A DNA stretch of 34,712 nt from Planctomycetota bacterium (lineage in GTDB: Bacteria > Planctomycetota > B15-G4). The notes under the pieces were generated by a model. It was not told where the DNA came from. It saw nothing but the letters and a program-made list of their open reading frames with translations, and did not search any database. Position numbers and translations under genes: made by a program. The stretch lies in contig QNBX01000028.1 of assembly GCA_003644265.1 (NCBI GenBank), positions 1-34,712 on the forward strand, given 5' to 3'. Shown here piece by piece: positions 1 through 12,247 of the stretch. Within the stretch, counting starts at the first letter, position 1; the number at the start of each line of letters is the position of its first letter.

Positions 1-250
1 CCAGGGGCGAGCGCTTGGATCGGGCCATGCCGGAGGACTCCAGAGAGCGAGGGACAGCGCTCACCTTGGTCGTGGCGGCGGCCCGGGTCAACGGCGGGCC
101 ACGGGCGGGTCACCACGGGGGGCCGGACAGACGGCTATGCTCGCGTGCATGTCCACTCCGCTCCCCGCCTCGCCGCGCGCCGCTGCGACCTCGCCTGCCC
201 CGCGGGCAGGTCTCGCCGCCCCGCTGGCTGCGCGTCCATCGGCGCCATCG

Positions 251-1249
251 ATGGCGCGTCCTGCGAGGCGGGCGGCGGCGCGATCGACGGCGCGGATCTG
301 CGCCTGCCTGCTGGCCATGGGTCTGGGGGCCTGCGGCGCCAGCCTCGGATCGATCGAGGCGACGACGCCCACTCCCCGCCTGCGGCCGGTTCAGGACGCA
401 GCGCTGTTCAGCGGCGACACGGTCGTGAGCGCGGCGCTGCTGTGCGACGTCGCCGCGCTGCAGCCGGGGCAGTCCGCCACGCTCGGCGTGCGCCTGTCCA
501 TGACGCCGGGCTGGCACACCTATGGCCACGCCGCCAATGACACGGGCTTCGAGCCGCAGCTCAAGCTGAGTCTGCCCGAGGGCATCACGGTGGGCGACAT
601 CGCCTGGCCCACGCCCGAACGACACCTCGCCCCCGGCGACCTGCTCGACCACGTCTACCACGGCGACGTCACGCTGCTACTGCCGCTGCAGGTGGCCCCG
701 GACGTGGAGCCCGGCGAGGTCACGCTCAGCGTGCAGCTGGAGTGGCTGGTGTGCGACGACATCTGCCTCATGGGCAGCGGCAGCGCCTCGCTCAGCCTGC
801 CGGTGCGGGCCGCCCCGGCCGCCGGGCCACCCGCCGCCGCGACGCGCGACTCGGCGACGCGCGGCACAGCGTCACCCGATCCAGCGCTGCCCGACGCCAC
901 GGCATCCAGCGCACCGACGCCCGGCCCCGGCGCGGCGGCCATCGCGGCCAGCCGCGCGCGACTGGCCATGCCGGCGCCCGCGCAGCTGGAGCTGCAGCTC
1001 GACGCCACCCGCGCCCGCATCCACCTGCCCGGCGCGCAGCGGCTCACGTTCATCCCTGATCCCGACTGCCTGCCCCTGGCCGAGCTGATCGAGGACGGCG
1101 TGGCGGACGGGGAGACGCTGGTGCTGCGTCGCGCCGCGCGAGGCCCAGGCGGCGCACGCCTGCTCGGGACACTCGTGGTGGGCCCGAGTGGCCACGGCCC
1201 CCTGCGCGCCCATCGCATCGCCTACCCGCCCGCCCCCACCGGAGACTGA
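251..1249 (+). CDS. DsbD N-terminal-domain (thiol-disulfide) lipoprotein
   Basis: Predicted exported lipoprotein of 332 residues. I chose the ATG at 251 because it gives a basic N-terminus, a hydrophobic stretch and a lipobox ending LGAC (Cys28); the frame stays open upstream to an ATG at 137 but that would bury the signal. Residues about 55-185 match the DsbC/DsbD N-terminal domain: a PGWHTY motif near 87, a WPTPERH segment near 119, and a cysteine pair in VCDDIC (Cys168, Cys172), the place where this family carries its redox cysteines. An Ala/Pro-rich linker follows, then a small beta-rich C-terminal part. In DsbD this domain passes electrons in the periplasm to partner proteins. The transmembrane and thioredoxin parts of DsbD are absent here. 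A redoxin lipoprotein starts two bases after the stop, so the two probably work together. The family is well supported; the partner role is inferred. Confidence 0.8.
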   Translation: MARPARRAAARSTARICACLLAMGLGACGASLGSIEATTPTPRLRPVQDAALFSGDTVVSAALLCDVAALQPGQSATLGVRLSMTPGWHTYGHAANDTGFEPQLKLSLPEGITVGDIAWPTPERHLAPGDLLDHVYHGDVTLLLPLQVAPDVEPGEVTLSVQLEWLVCDDICLMGSGSASLSLPVRAAPAAGPPAAATRDSATRGTASPDPALPDATASSAPTPGPGAAAIAASRARLAMPAPAQLELQLDATRARIHLPGAQRLTFIPDPDCLPLAELIEDGVADGETLVLRRAARGPGGARLLGTLVVGPSGHGPLRAHRIAYPPAPTGD

Positions 1250-1251
1250 GC

Positions 1252-1926
1252 ATGACCCTGCCACGCAGCCTGAGCCTCGCCCTCGCCACCCTCGCCCTGA
1301 GCGCCTGCGGCTACGTCACCGAGGAGGAGACCCGCCCCCTCGTGCCCCCCGCCACCGGGGCCGGCGAGAGCAGCGCCGCCGCGCCGGCAGCCGACGCGGC
1401 CACCAGCGATGCGCCCGCGGCGCCCGGCTTCTCGTTGCCCGGCAGCGACGGCTCCACGCACACGCTGGAGCAGGCCATGGATGCTGACAAGATCGTGGTG
1501 CTGGAGTGGTTCAATCCCGAGTGCCCGGTGGTGCAGAGCTACCACAACCCCGGCAAGATGCTGGCGACCTACGAGGCCGTGGCCGGAGACGACCTGGTCT
1601 GGCTGGCCATCAACTCCGGTGGCTCCGGCCGCCAGGGCCACGGCGAGCAGAAGAACCAGGACGCGATCGCGCGTTGGAGCCTGCCCTACCCTGTGCTCTT
1701 TGACGAGAGCGGCGACGTCGGGCACGCCTACGGTGCCAGGACCACGCCCCACATCTTCGTGCTGCGCGACGGACGTATCGTCTACCAGGGCGCCATTGAC
1801 GACAGCAAGTCGGGGCGCGAGGGCGTGAACTTCGTGCAGGCGAGCGTGGCCTCGCTGCGCGCCGGCGAAGCGCCGAAGATCGAGATCACCAAGCCCTTCG
1901 GCTGCAGCGTCAAGTACAGCGACTGA
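1252..1926 (+). CDS. Redoxin (AhpC/TSA-like) lipoprotein
   Basis: Thioredoxin-fold protein of 224 residues, predicted to be lipid-anchored: a short signal ends in LSAC (Cys19), followed by a low-complexity acidic/Ala linker to about residue 57. The redoxin domain runs from PGFSLPGSDG to the end. The presumed active site is NPECPVV with a single cysteine (Cys91), not a CxxC, and there is a second cysteine near the C-terminus in GCSVKY (Cys218), which could act as resolving residue. The cis-proline region is visible as RTTPHIFVL. GGAG lies seven bases before the start codon, counted from GGAG at 1241-1244, overlapping the end of the upstream DsbD-domain gene, so translation is probably coupled. 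Role is likely peroxide or disulfide handling outside the cytoplasm; the substrate is unknown. Confidence 0.85.
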   Translation: MTLPRSLSLALATLALSACGYVTEEETRPLVPPATGAGESSAAAPAADAATSDAPAAPGFSLPGSDGSTHTLEQAMDADKIVVLEWFNPECPVVQSYHNPGKMLATYEAVAGDDLVWLAINSGGSGRQGHGEQKNQDAIARWSLPYPVLFDESGDVGHAYGARTTPHIFVLRDGRIVYQGAIDDSKSGREGVNFVQASVASLRAGEAPKIEITKPFGCSVKYSD

Positions 1927-2040
1927 CGCGCGGCGGCGCTGGACAAGCCGGCGCAAGCGAGCGCCGCGCCAGCCCACAGTCAGCGACTGCCAACGAACCT
2001 CGTCTCGCCGCCGGGACGCGGCGCGTGAGGCGCGCGGCCC
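1927..2040. other. Intergenic gap between convergent redoxin and purH genes
   Basis: The 114-base gap separates two gene ends that face each other. A short GC hairpin (CGCCGC at 2006-2011 pairing with GCGGCG at 2018-2023, six-base loop) could help termination, but there is no T-run on either side, and GC-rich sequence makes such stems likely by chance. No gene seen. Confidence 0.35.
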
Positions 2041-3612
2041 TCAGTGCCGGAAGTGGCGCGCGCCGGTGTGCATCAGCGCCAGTCCGTGCTCGTCGGCGGC
2101 CGCCACCGAGTCCTTGTCGCGGATGGAGCCGCCCGGCTGCACCACCGCCGTGACGCCCAGCCGCTGGGCCTCGTCGATCGAATCGCGAAAGGGGAAGAAG
2201 GCGTCGGACGCCAGCACGGCGCCGCGCGCGCGCTGCCCCGCCTTGTGCCCGGCCATGAAGACCGAGTCGACGCGGCTCATCTGACCCGCGCCCACGCCCA
2301 CGACGGCGCCGGCCTTCACCAGCACGATGGCGTTGGACTTGACGTGCTTGCACACGCGCCAGGCAAACTCCAGATCGGCCTGCTCGGCGTCCGACGGCAC
2401 GCGCGCTGACACGACCTCGCGCTGCTCGTGCTCGTAGCCCAGGTCACGCTGCTGCACCAGCAGACCGCCGGTGACCTTGCGCACGGCCAGCTCGCTGCCG
2501 TCCCGCGCGCCCAGCTCGCCCACGGCCAGCAGGCGCACGTTCTTGCCCCACTTGGCGCCCGTGGTGAGCGCCTCCACCGCGCCGTCCTCGAAGGCCGGCG
2601 CGATGACCAGCTCGAGGAAGTGCTCGGGCACCGCGATGCGCTCGGCCAGCGCCCGGCTGAGCGGCCGGTTGCTGGCCACGATGCCGCCGAAGGCAGACTG
2701 CGGGTCGCCGCTCCAGGCGCGGTCGAAGGCCTGATCGAGGTCCTCGCCCACGCCGCAGCCGCAGGGGTTGGTGTGCTTGATGACCGCCACCGCCGGCTGA
2801 TCGAACTCCTTGACCAGCTCGAGCGCCGCGTCGGCGTCCATGATGTTGTTGTACGAGAGCGCCTTGCCCGCCAGCTTGGTGGCGCGGGCCACGCAGGCCT
2901 CGGTGACCCCGGCGCGACGGTGAAAGCGCGCCTGCTGGTTGGGGTTCTCGCCGTAGCGCAGCGCCTCGCCGGGTCCGCCCTCGAGCGTGAAGGGCTCGGC
3001 CCAGGGGCCGCCCGCGTGCGCAGCGAACCAGCCCGCGATGGCGGCGTCGTAGGCCGCGGTGGTGGCGTAGGCTTTGGCGGCCAGCTGCTGCCGCAGAGCC
3101 AACGCCTGCCCGGGGTCGTGCTCCTCGGCGCTCAGCGCCGCCAGGGCGGGCGCGTAGTCGGCGGGGTCGGTCAGCACCCACACCGAGCGGTGGTTCTTGG
3201 CGGCCGAGCGGATCATGGAGGGACCGCCGATGTCGATCTTCTCGATGGCGTCCTCGGGGCTCACCCCCGGCTTGGCCACGGTCTCGCGGAAGGCGTAGAG
3301 GTTGACCGCCACCACGTCGATGGGCGACATGCCGTGGGCCGCCATGGCCTGCTGATGCGCCTCGTCGTCGCGCACGCCCAGCAGGCCGCCATGCACCACC
3401 GGGTGCAGCGTCTTGACGCGCCCGTCCATCATCTCGGGGAAGCCGGTCAGCTCGGAGATGTCGGTCACGGGCACGCCCGCCTCGCGCAGCACACGCGCGG
3501 TGCCCCCGGTGGAGACGACCTGAAAGTCACGCTCGGCCAGGGCGGCGCCCAGCTCCTTGATGCCGGTCTTGTCCGTCACGGACAGCAGGGCCACTCGTCG
3601 CACGGCGCTCAT
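2041..3612 (-). CDS. purH: Bifunctional AICAR transformylase / IMP cyclohydrolase
   Basis: Carries out the last two steps of de novo IMP synthesis in the cytosol: formyl transfer from 10-formyl-THF to AICAR, then ring closure. The product is 523 residues, the normal length. The N-terminal MGS-like cyclohydrolase domain begins [16 protein letters not shown] and includes [15 protein letters not shown]. The transformylase domain shows [10 protein letters not shown], the [10 protein letters not shown] motif and the catalytic Lys-His in [11 protein letters not shown] (about residue 278). The start ATG at 3612 has AGGAG abutting it, which is unusually close, and a weaker AGGA further upstream. It lies downstream of prfB on the same strand, but a strong hairpin stands between them, so the two may be separate transcripts. 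Nothing appears damaged. Confidence 0.98.
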   Translation of the reverse strand: MSAVRRVALLSVTDKTGIKELGAALAERDFQVVSTGGTARVLREAGVPVTDISELTGFPEMMDGRVKTLHPVVHGGLLGVRDDEAHQQAMAAHGMSPIDVVAVNLYAFRETVAKPGVSPEDAIEKIDIGGPSMIRSAAKNHRSVWVLTDPADYAPALAALSAEEHDPGQALALRQQLAAKAYATTAAYDAAIAGWFAAHAGGPWAEPFTLEGGPGEALRYGENPNQQARFHRRAGVTEACVARATKLAGKALSYNNIMDADAALELVKEFDQPAVAVIKHTNPCGCGVGEDLDQAFDRAWSGDPQSAFGGIVASNRPLSRALAERIAVPEHFLELVIAPAFEDGAVEALTTGAKWGKNVRLLAVGELGARDGSELAVRKVTGGLLVQQRDLGYEHEQREVVSARVPSDAEQADLEFAWRVCKHVKSNAIVLVKAGAVVGVGAGQMSRVDSVFMAGHKAGQRARGAVLASDAFFPFRDSIDEAQRLGVTAVVQPGGSIRDKDSVAAADEHGLALMHTGARHFRH

Positions 3613-3654
3613 CTCCTGATCTCGGTTCCTGAGAGGTGTGTCATGTTCCGTTGT

Positions 3655-3692
3655 GCGCCCGTGCCTGCGTGCGGCGACGCGGGCACGGGCGC
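3655..3692 (-). terminator. Strong hairpin between prfB and purH
   Basis: An exact 11-bp stem, GCGCCCGTGCC (3655-3665) with GGCACGGGCGC (3682-3692), encloses 16 bases that can themselves form a short GCGT/ACGC stem. It sits 43 bases after the prfB stop and 43 bases before the purH start. No U-tract follows on the minus strand, so it may be a factor-assisted terminator, an attenuator for purH, or only an mRNA-stabilising stem. Confidence 0.45.
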
Positions 3693-3734
3693 GCCAGGCG
3701 TGGCCACGTGGCGACGCCGGGCTCGGGAGCTCCG

Positions 3735-4836
3735 TCAGCGCGTGCGGCTGCGCAGATAGGTCTCAATGAAGCCCTGGATGTCTCCGTCCAGCACCGCGCC
3801 GGTGTTGCCGATCTCCATGTTGGTGCGGTGGTCCTTCACCATCTGGTATGGCGCCAGGACGTAGCTGCGGATCTGATGCCCCCAGCCGATGTCGCCCTTG
3901 TCGCCCGACAGCCCGGCCAGCTCGGCCTCGCGCTCGGCCTCCGCCACGGCGGCCAGCTTGGCCTTCAGCATCTTGAGCGAAGTGTTCTTGTTCTTGTACT
4001 GGCTGCGCTCGCTCTGACAGGCCACCACGATGCCCGTGGGCAGGTGCGTGAGCCGCACGGCCGAGTCGGTCTTGTTGACGTGCTGGCCGCCGGCGCCGCC
4101 CGCGCGAAACGTGTCGATCTTGAGGTCCTCGGTGCGGATCTCCATGGCCGTGGCGTCGTCCAGCACGGGCGTCACCTCGAGCGCCGCGAAGGACGTCTGG
4201 CGCCGGGATTGGCTGTCGAAGGGCGAGATGCGCACCAGCCGGTGCACGCCCGACTCGGCCTTGAGGTAGCCGTAGGCAAACGAGCCCTTGACCAGCAACG
4301 TGACCCACTTGACCCCGGCCTCCTCGCCCGCGAGCCGATCGGCCAGCTCCACCTCGAAGCCGCCGCGCTCGGCCCAGCGCACGTACATGCGCTGCAGCAT
4401 CTCGGCCCAATCGCAGGACTCGGTGCCGCCGGCGCCGGCCTGGATATTGACCCAGCAATCGCAGCTGTCGTACTCGCCGCTGAGCATGACCCGGAACTCG
4501 AGCTTGCCCATGGAGGCATCCACGGCCTGCACCAGCGTGTCGAGCTCGCCCCGGCCCTCCTCGCTGTCTTCGTCGGCCACCAGCTCGGCCATCAGATTCA
4601 GCTCGTCGAGCTGCTCGCCCACCCCCAGCACGGGGTCCAGCGCCCCGCGCACCTGCTTGAGCTCGCCCACCGTGACCTGGGCCGCCTCCTGGTCGTTCCA
4701 GAAGCCATCCTGGGACATGACCTGCTCGAGCTCCAAACGCCTCTCCGTCAGCTTGGAGACGTCAAAGAGAATCCCCGATCTGGTTCAGGCGGCGGCGAAT
4801 GTCCGTGGAGCGGGTTCTGGCGTCGTCCGGTGACAT
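3735..4836 (-). CDS. prfB: Peptide chain release factor 2, with programmed +1 frameshift
   Basis: RF2 recognises UGA and UAA stop codons and triggers release of the finished peptide on the ribosome. The long second frame has the SPF stop-codon recognition motif (SPFDSQSRRQTS) and the GGQ catalytic motif in GAGGQHVNKTDSA. The gene is split in two frames: a 24-codon start (ATG at 4836, MSPDDARTRS..GDSL) ends at an in-frame TGA at 4764-4762, and reading must slip +1 at CTT TGA C to continue as DVSKLTERRLELEQV. This is the classical autoregulated arrangement, in which scarce RF2 favours the shift. Joined, the product is 24 + 342 = 366 residues, almost exactly the usual RF2 length. Starting at the downstream ATG at 4736 would lose the N-terminal helix. 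No strong Shine-Dalgarno sequence precedes 4836. Confidence 0.95.
4761..4776 (-). promoter_or_regulatory. RF2 programmed +1 frameshift site
   Basis: Read on the minus strand, the sequence is GGGGAT TCT CTT TGA C. CTT TGA C is the conserved slippery element of bacterial prfB genes, and the purine-rich GGGGA just upstream occupies the place of the internal Shine-Dalgarno-like stimulator. The G-run lies two bases further from CTT than in the well-known E. coli site, so stimulation may be weaker. The shift moves reading from the 24-codon first frame into the main RF2 frame. Confidence 0.93.
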
Positions 4837-5196
4837 CTTGGGCCCTGGGCTCGGGAAAGGAGCGCGCAGTCTACTCCTCTGGACAGCCCGACGGCGAGGG
4901 CGGCGCCAGGGACGACGGCGTGCGCTGCGGGGCCGACATCGGCGGGCGGCGCGAGGGGCTCTGCCCTCGGCGCTGCGTGTCGCTCCCGCGCGTCTCCCGC
5001 GCAGGAGTAAAGTGCGACTGGACCACCGACACAGCGGGGAATCCTGGTTGTAGATCGGGTTGGTGATCCAGCCGCACGACAGGAGAGAGCGTCGCTGGGA
5101 CGTGACTCCCAGCGGCCCTTCTTGTCGGCCCATGAGCGCTTCGGTCTTGAGGCCGGGTGGGCGCCGTTCTGAACACCGCGACGCGCGCCCGGCGTC
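4837..5196. other. 360-base gap upstream of prfB and downstream of coaC
   Basis: No convincing gene was found on either strand; open frames here lack family-like composition. The segment should hold the prfB promoter (minus strand) near 4840-5000, but I could not pick out a clear -35/-10 pair. It contains the hairpin at 5093-5114, described separately. The patch around 5000-5070 is less GC-rich than its surroundings, compatible with a control region. Confidence 0.5.
5093..5114 (-). terminator. Hairpin after coaC
   Basis: A perfect 8-bp stem, CGCTGGGA (5093-5100) with TCCCAGCG (5107-5114), has a six-base loop. It lies 82 bases past the coaC stop in the direction of its transcription and is followed on the minus strand by a pyrimidine-rich stretch (CTCTCTCCTGT). 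It is the best candidate end for the coaB-coaC transcript, although no pure U-tract is present. Confidence 0.5.
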
Positions 5197-5739
5197 TCAG
5201 CCCGCCGCCGCGGCCAGCACGGCGTCCACGATCTGGGGGACCTCGGCCAGCGCGCCGCTGCCCTCCTCGCCGCAGGCCAGCCGCTTGGCGACGGGCGGGA
5301 TCACGCGGCAGCGCCCGGTCCCCAGCAGCACCTCGACGTTGGACTGCACCAGCGGGTTCTCCCACATGACCGTGTTCATGGCGGGCGCCAGGATCACGGG
5401 CAGCTCGGGCCGAGCAGCGAGCCAGATGGTCGAGAGCAGGTCGTCCGCCAGGCCGTGGGCAAAGCGCCCCAGGGTGTTGGCGGTGGCCGGCGCCACGCAC
5501 AGCACGTCGGGCCAGCGCGCCAGACGGATGTGCTCGATCGAGGGGTCGTCGACATCGAACAGGCCGGTGGCCACGGGCCGTTCGCTGAGCACCTCGAAGG
5601 TGAGCGGCGTCACGAAGCGCTGCGCCGCGGCGGTCATCACCACCGTCACCTCGGCATCGCGATCACGCAGGCGGCGCACCAGCTCCGCCGCCTTGTAGGC
5701 CGCGATGCCGCCGGTCACTCCCAGCAGGACCCTGGTCAT
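5197..5739 (-). CDS. coaC: Phosphopantothenoylcysteine decarboxylase (stand-alone CoaC)
   Basis: FMN enzyme that decarboxylates 4'-phosphopantothenoyl-cysteine in coenzyme A synthesis. Only the flavoprotein half is present (180 residues). Seen: the N-terminal GVTGGIAAYKAAELVR phosphate-binding segment, the H-containing IEHIRLARWPD stretch, APATANTLGRFAHGLADDLLS, the PAMNTVMW motif (family P-x-M-N-x-x-M-W) and the conserved cysteine in LACGEEGSGALAE. In most bacteria this is the front half of a fused CoaBC protein. Here its start codon overlaps the stop of the ligase gene in an ATGA (5736-5739), so the two are translationally coupled. Homologous flavoprotein decarboxylases of lantibiotic synthesis share the fold, but the adjacency to a CoaB argues for the CoA role. 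Confidence 0.92.
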   Translation of the reverse strand: MTRVLLGVTGGIAAYKAAELVRRLRDRDAEVTVVMTAAAQRFVTPLTFEVLSERPVATGLFDVDDPSIEHIRLARWPDVLCVAPATANTLGRFAHGLADDLLSTIWLAARPELPVILAPAMNTVMWENPLVQSNVEVLLGTGRCRVIPPVAKRLACGEEGSGALAEVPQIVDAVLAAAAG

Positions 5740-6374
5740 GGCGCAGCCAGCCTGCGCGCGCCGCAGACCGCGTCCACCAGCGCCCGCGCCAGGGCCGCCT
5801 TGCCGCCGCCCACGTGGCGCACGTCATCGGCCGTCACCAGCAGCGCCTCGTGGTCCTGGTCGCCCGTGTGGCGCGCGTCGTTGGCCACCACCAGATCGAG
5901 CTGGGCGCGCTCGGCGAGCCCCCGCGCCAGGCTCACTCGCTGCGCGCGGTCCCGCCCCGAGGTCAGCTTGAAACCCACCAGGAACGCGGCCGGCGCGTGC
6001 GCCCGCAGACGGTCGATGAGCTTGGGCGCGCGCGTCAGACGCAGCACCAGCTCGTCCGCGTCGGACGACAGCTTGCCGGGCGCGCGCACGGGCAGGTAAT
6101 CCGAAACGGCCGCCGCGTGCAGCACCACCTCGGCATCAGGCAGCTGACGCTGCATCAGCGTCCAGAGTTCAGAGGACGCTCCGAAGACGTGTCGCTCCAC
6201 GCCAGGCTGGCTGGGCCGGGCCGCGCCCTGCGCGTGCAACAGCACGACCGGGTGGCCCGCATCTACGAAGGCGTCCGCGAGCTGCGCACCGAGACGTCCG
6301 GTGGATGTGTTGGCCAGGACGCGCACGTCGTCAACGGGTTCCCGCGTTCCTCCCGCGGTGAGCAGCACGCGCAT
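5736..6374 (-). CDS. coaB: Phosphopantothenate-cysteine ligase (stand-alone CoaB)
   Basis: Joins cysteine to 4'-phosphopantothenate with a nucleotide triphosphate, the step before CoaC. The 212-residue product opens with LLTAGGTREPVDDVRVLANTS, the nucleotide-binding signature of the CoaB domain, then GRLGAQLADAFVDAG. AAAVSDYLP matches the family AAVsDY motif, and a KLSSDADELVLRLTRAPKLI segment resembles the region where CoaB has its substrate-binding lysines. VGFKLTSG and a C-terminal VANDAR...DDVRHVGGGK segment also fit. It precedes coaC by a 4-base ATGA overlap, the reverse of the domain order in fused CoaBC. A secreted-protein gene ends only 13 bases upstream, so the ligase is probably the second gene of a three-gene operon. 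Confidence 0.9.
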   Translation of the reverse strand: MRVLLTAGGTREPVDDVRVLANTSTGRLGAQLADAFVDAGHPVVLLHAQGAARPSQPGVERHVFGASSELWTLMQRQLPDAEVVLHAAAVSDYLPVRAPGKLSSDADELVLRLTRAPKLIDRLRAHAPAAFLVGFKLTSGRDRAQRVSLARGLAERAQLDLVVANDARHTGDQDHEALLVTADDVRHVGGGKAALARALVDAVCGARRLAAP

Positions 6375-6387
6375 GAGTGGCGCTCCG

Positions 6388-7119
6388 CTACTGCGAGGAG
6401 GCGGCGTTGCCCGGCACAGGCGACGTCACCAGCAGGTTGTCCATGCGCCAGGTGCCGCCGCTGCTGAGACCAGGGCGCGTCACGCCCACGCCGCCCACGG
6501 AGAGCGGACCGACGCTGGAGAGCACGCCCGAGCGCACCACCGTCCCGTTCGGCGTCCTGAGCGAGAGCATCCAGGTGTTCATCCCGAGCAGGCCCTGGCG
6601 CAGCATCAGGTCAGCGTGCAACGCGTACTCGCTGGAGCCTGGCGCACCCGTCAACTCGATCACGCTGGAAGCGCCAACTCTGAGCCGGCCTTGATCGTCG
6701 AAGACCAGATCGATCATGCCGCCGCCGTCATCGTCCGACACGAACACGACCAAGCCGCTGGGACCGTTGAGCATGCCCAGGTCGAAGGAGACATTGATCT
6801 GCCCCGCGACGGCGGGCTGATCCAGGTGCGCCATCATCTGCGCAGGCAGCGCCTGGGCGTTCTCTTTGATGATCAACACCCCGTCCGTACCGGAGAGGTC
6901 GAGGTCGAACACCCCCGGCACCCCGCTGAACTCGACCCCACCTCCGAGCACCAGGATCGAACCGGGTCCACTGCCTCCCGCACTGTGAGGCACGTACGCG
7001 TTGAAGGCCGAATAGAAGTGAACGATGTCACGTAGCCACATCGAACTGGCCGGCAGGCCCAACAGGACCAGCGCCAGAGCGGACAGCAGCATGCGGCGAG
7101 CGACCGGCAATCTTGACAT
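6388..7119 (-). CDS. Secreted or membrane-anchored protein of unknown function
   Basis: I do not recognise this family. The 243-residue product has a basic start (MSRLPVARRM) and a hydrophobic stretch LLSALALVLLGLPASS, a signal peptide or single N-terminal anchor. The rest is beta-rich and almost free of charged clusters, with phrases such as GVFDLDLSGTDGVLIIKEN, VSFDLGMLNG and WRMDNLLVTSP, reminiscent of lectin-like jelly-roll folds but not assignable. I chose the ATG at 7119; a TTG at 7131 is four codons upstream. It ends 13 bases before coaB and so appears to be the first gene of that operon, though a functional link to CoA synthesis is not apparent. Confidence 0.7.
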   Translation of the reverse strand: MSRLPVARRMLLSALALVLLGLPASSMWLRDIVHFYSAFNAYVPHSAGGSGPGSILVLGGGVEFSGVPGVFDLDLSGTDGVLIIKENAQALPAQMMAHLDQPAVAGQINVSFDLGMLNGPSGLVVFVSDDDGGGMIDLVFDDQGRLRVGASSVIELTGAPGSSEYALHADLMLRQGLLGMNTWMLSLRTPNGTVVRSGVLSSVGPLSVGGVGVTRPGLSSGGTWRMDNLLVTSPVPGNAASSQ

Positions 7120-7181
7120 CGAGCGGAGCAACAGGCGGGAGAGGTGCAGGGGCGTGCCGTCAGCGGCACACCAGAGAGCGG

Positions 7182-7187
7182 AGTATA
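7182..7187 (-). promoter_or_regulatory. Candidate -10 element for the 7119-5197 operon
   Basis: TATACT on the minus strand (five of six matches to TATAAT) lies in the 99-base gap between the kinase gene stop and the ATG at 7119, in a local AT-rich patch. It would give a leader of about 55 bases. No good -35 hexamer is visible at the usual distance, so confidence is modest. Confidence 0.4.
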
Positions 7188-7218
7188 ACCCGGCGTCGGC
7201 AGTTGGGCCGATCGGGCT

Positions 7219-12213
<4,995 letters not shown>

Positions 12214-12230
12214 TGGACATCCCACGATAC

Positions 12231-12243
12231 GTGCCAGGGGCAC
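12231..12243. promoter_or_regulatory. Inverted repeat between divergent starts
   Basis: GTGCC-AGG-GGCAC is a perfect 5-bp inverted repeat inside the 34-base interval separating the kinase-regulator start (12213, minus) and the secreted-protein start (12248, plus). It could be an operator, but its AGGGG also serves as the Shine-Dalgarno sequence of the rightward gene seven bases from its ATG, so the match may be partly coincidental. Confidence 0.3.
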
Positions 12244-12247
12244 CAGA

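Noticed and set aside
1..28. ATG on the minus strand at 28, reading MARSKRSPL into the window edge
   Set aside because: Only nine codons are visible and no ribosome site is at a good distance, so a truncated divergent gene cannot be shown. The rest of 1-250 has no other convincing feature.
3636..5066. Long plus-strand open frame opposite prfB
   Set aside because: Shadow frame: high-GC third-position bias on the antisense strand, His/Gly/Leu-rich composition, and it is antisense to a well-defined RF2 gene.
4762..5133. 123-codon minus-strand frame extending upstream of the RF2 start
   Set aside because: Only its last 24 codons resemble the RF2 N-terminus, and the joined length from the ATG at 4836 matches the family; the upstream part is Arg-rich non-coding translation.
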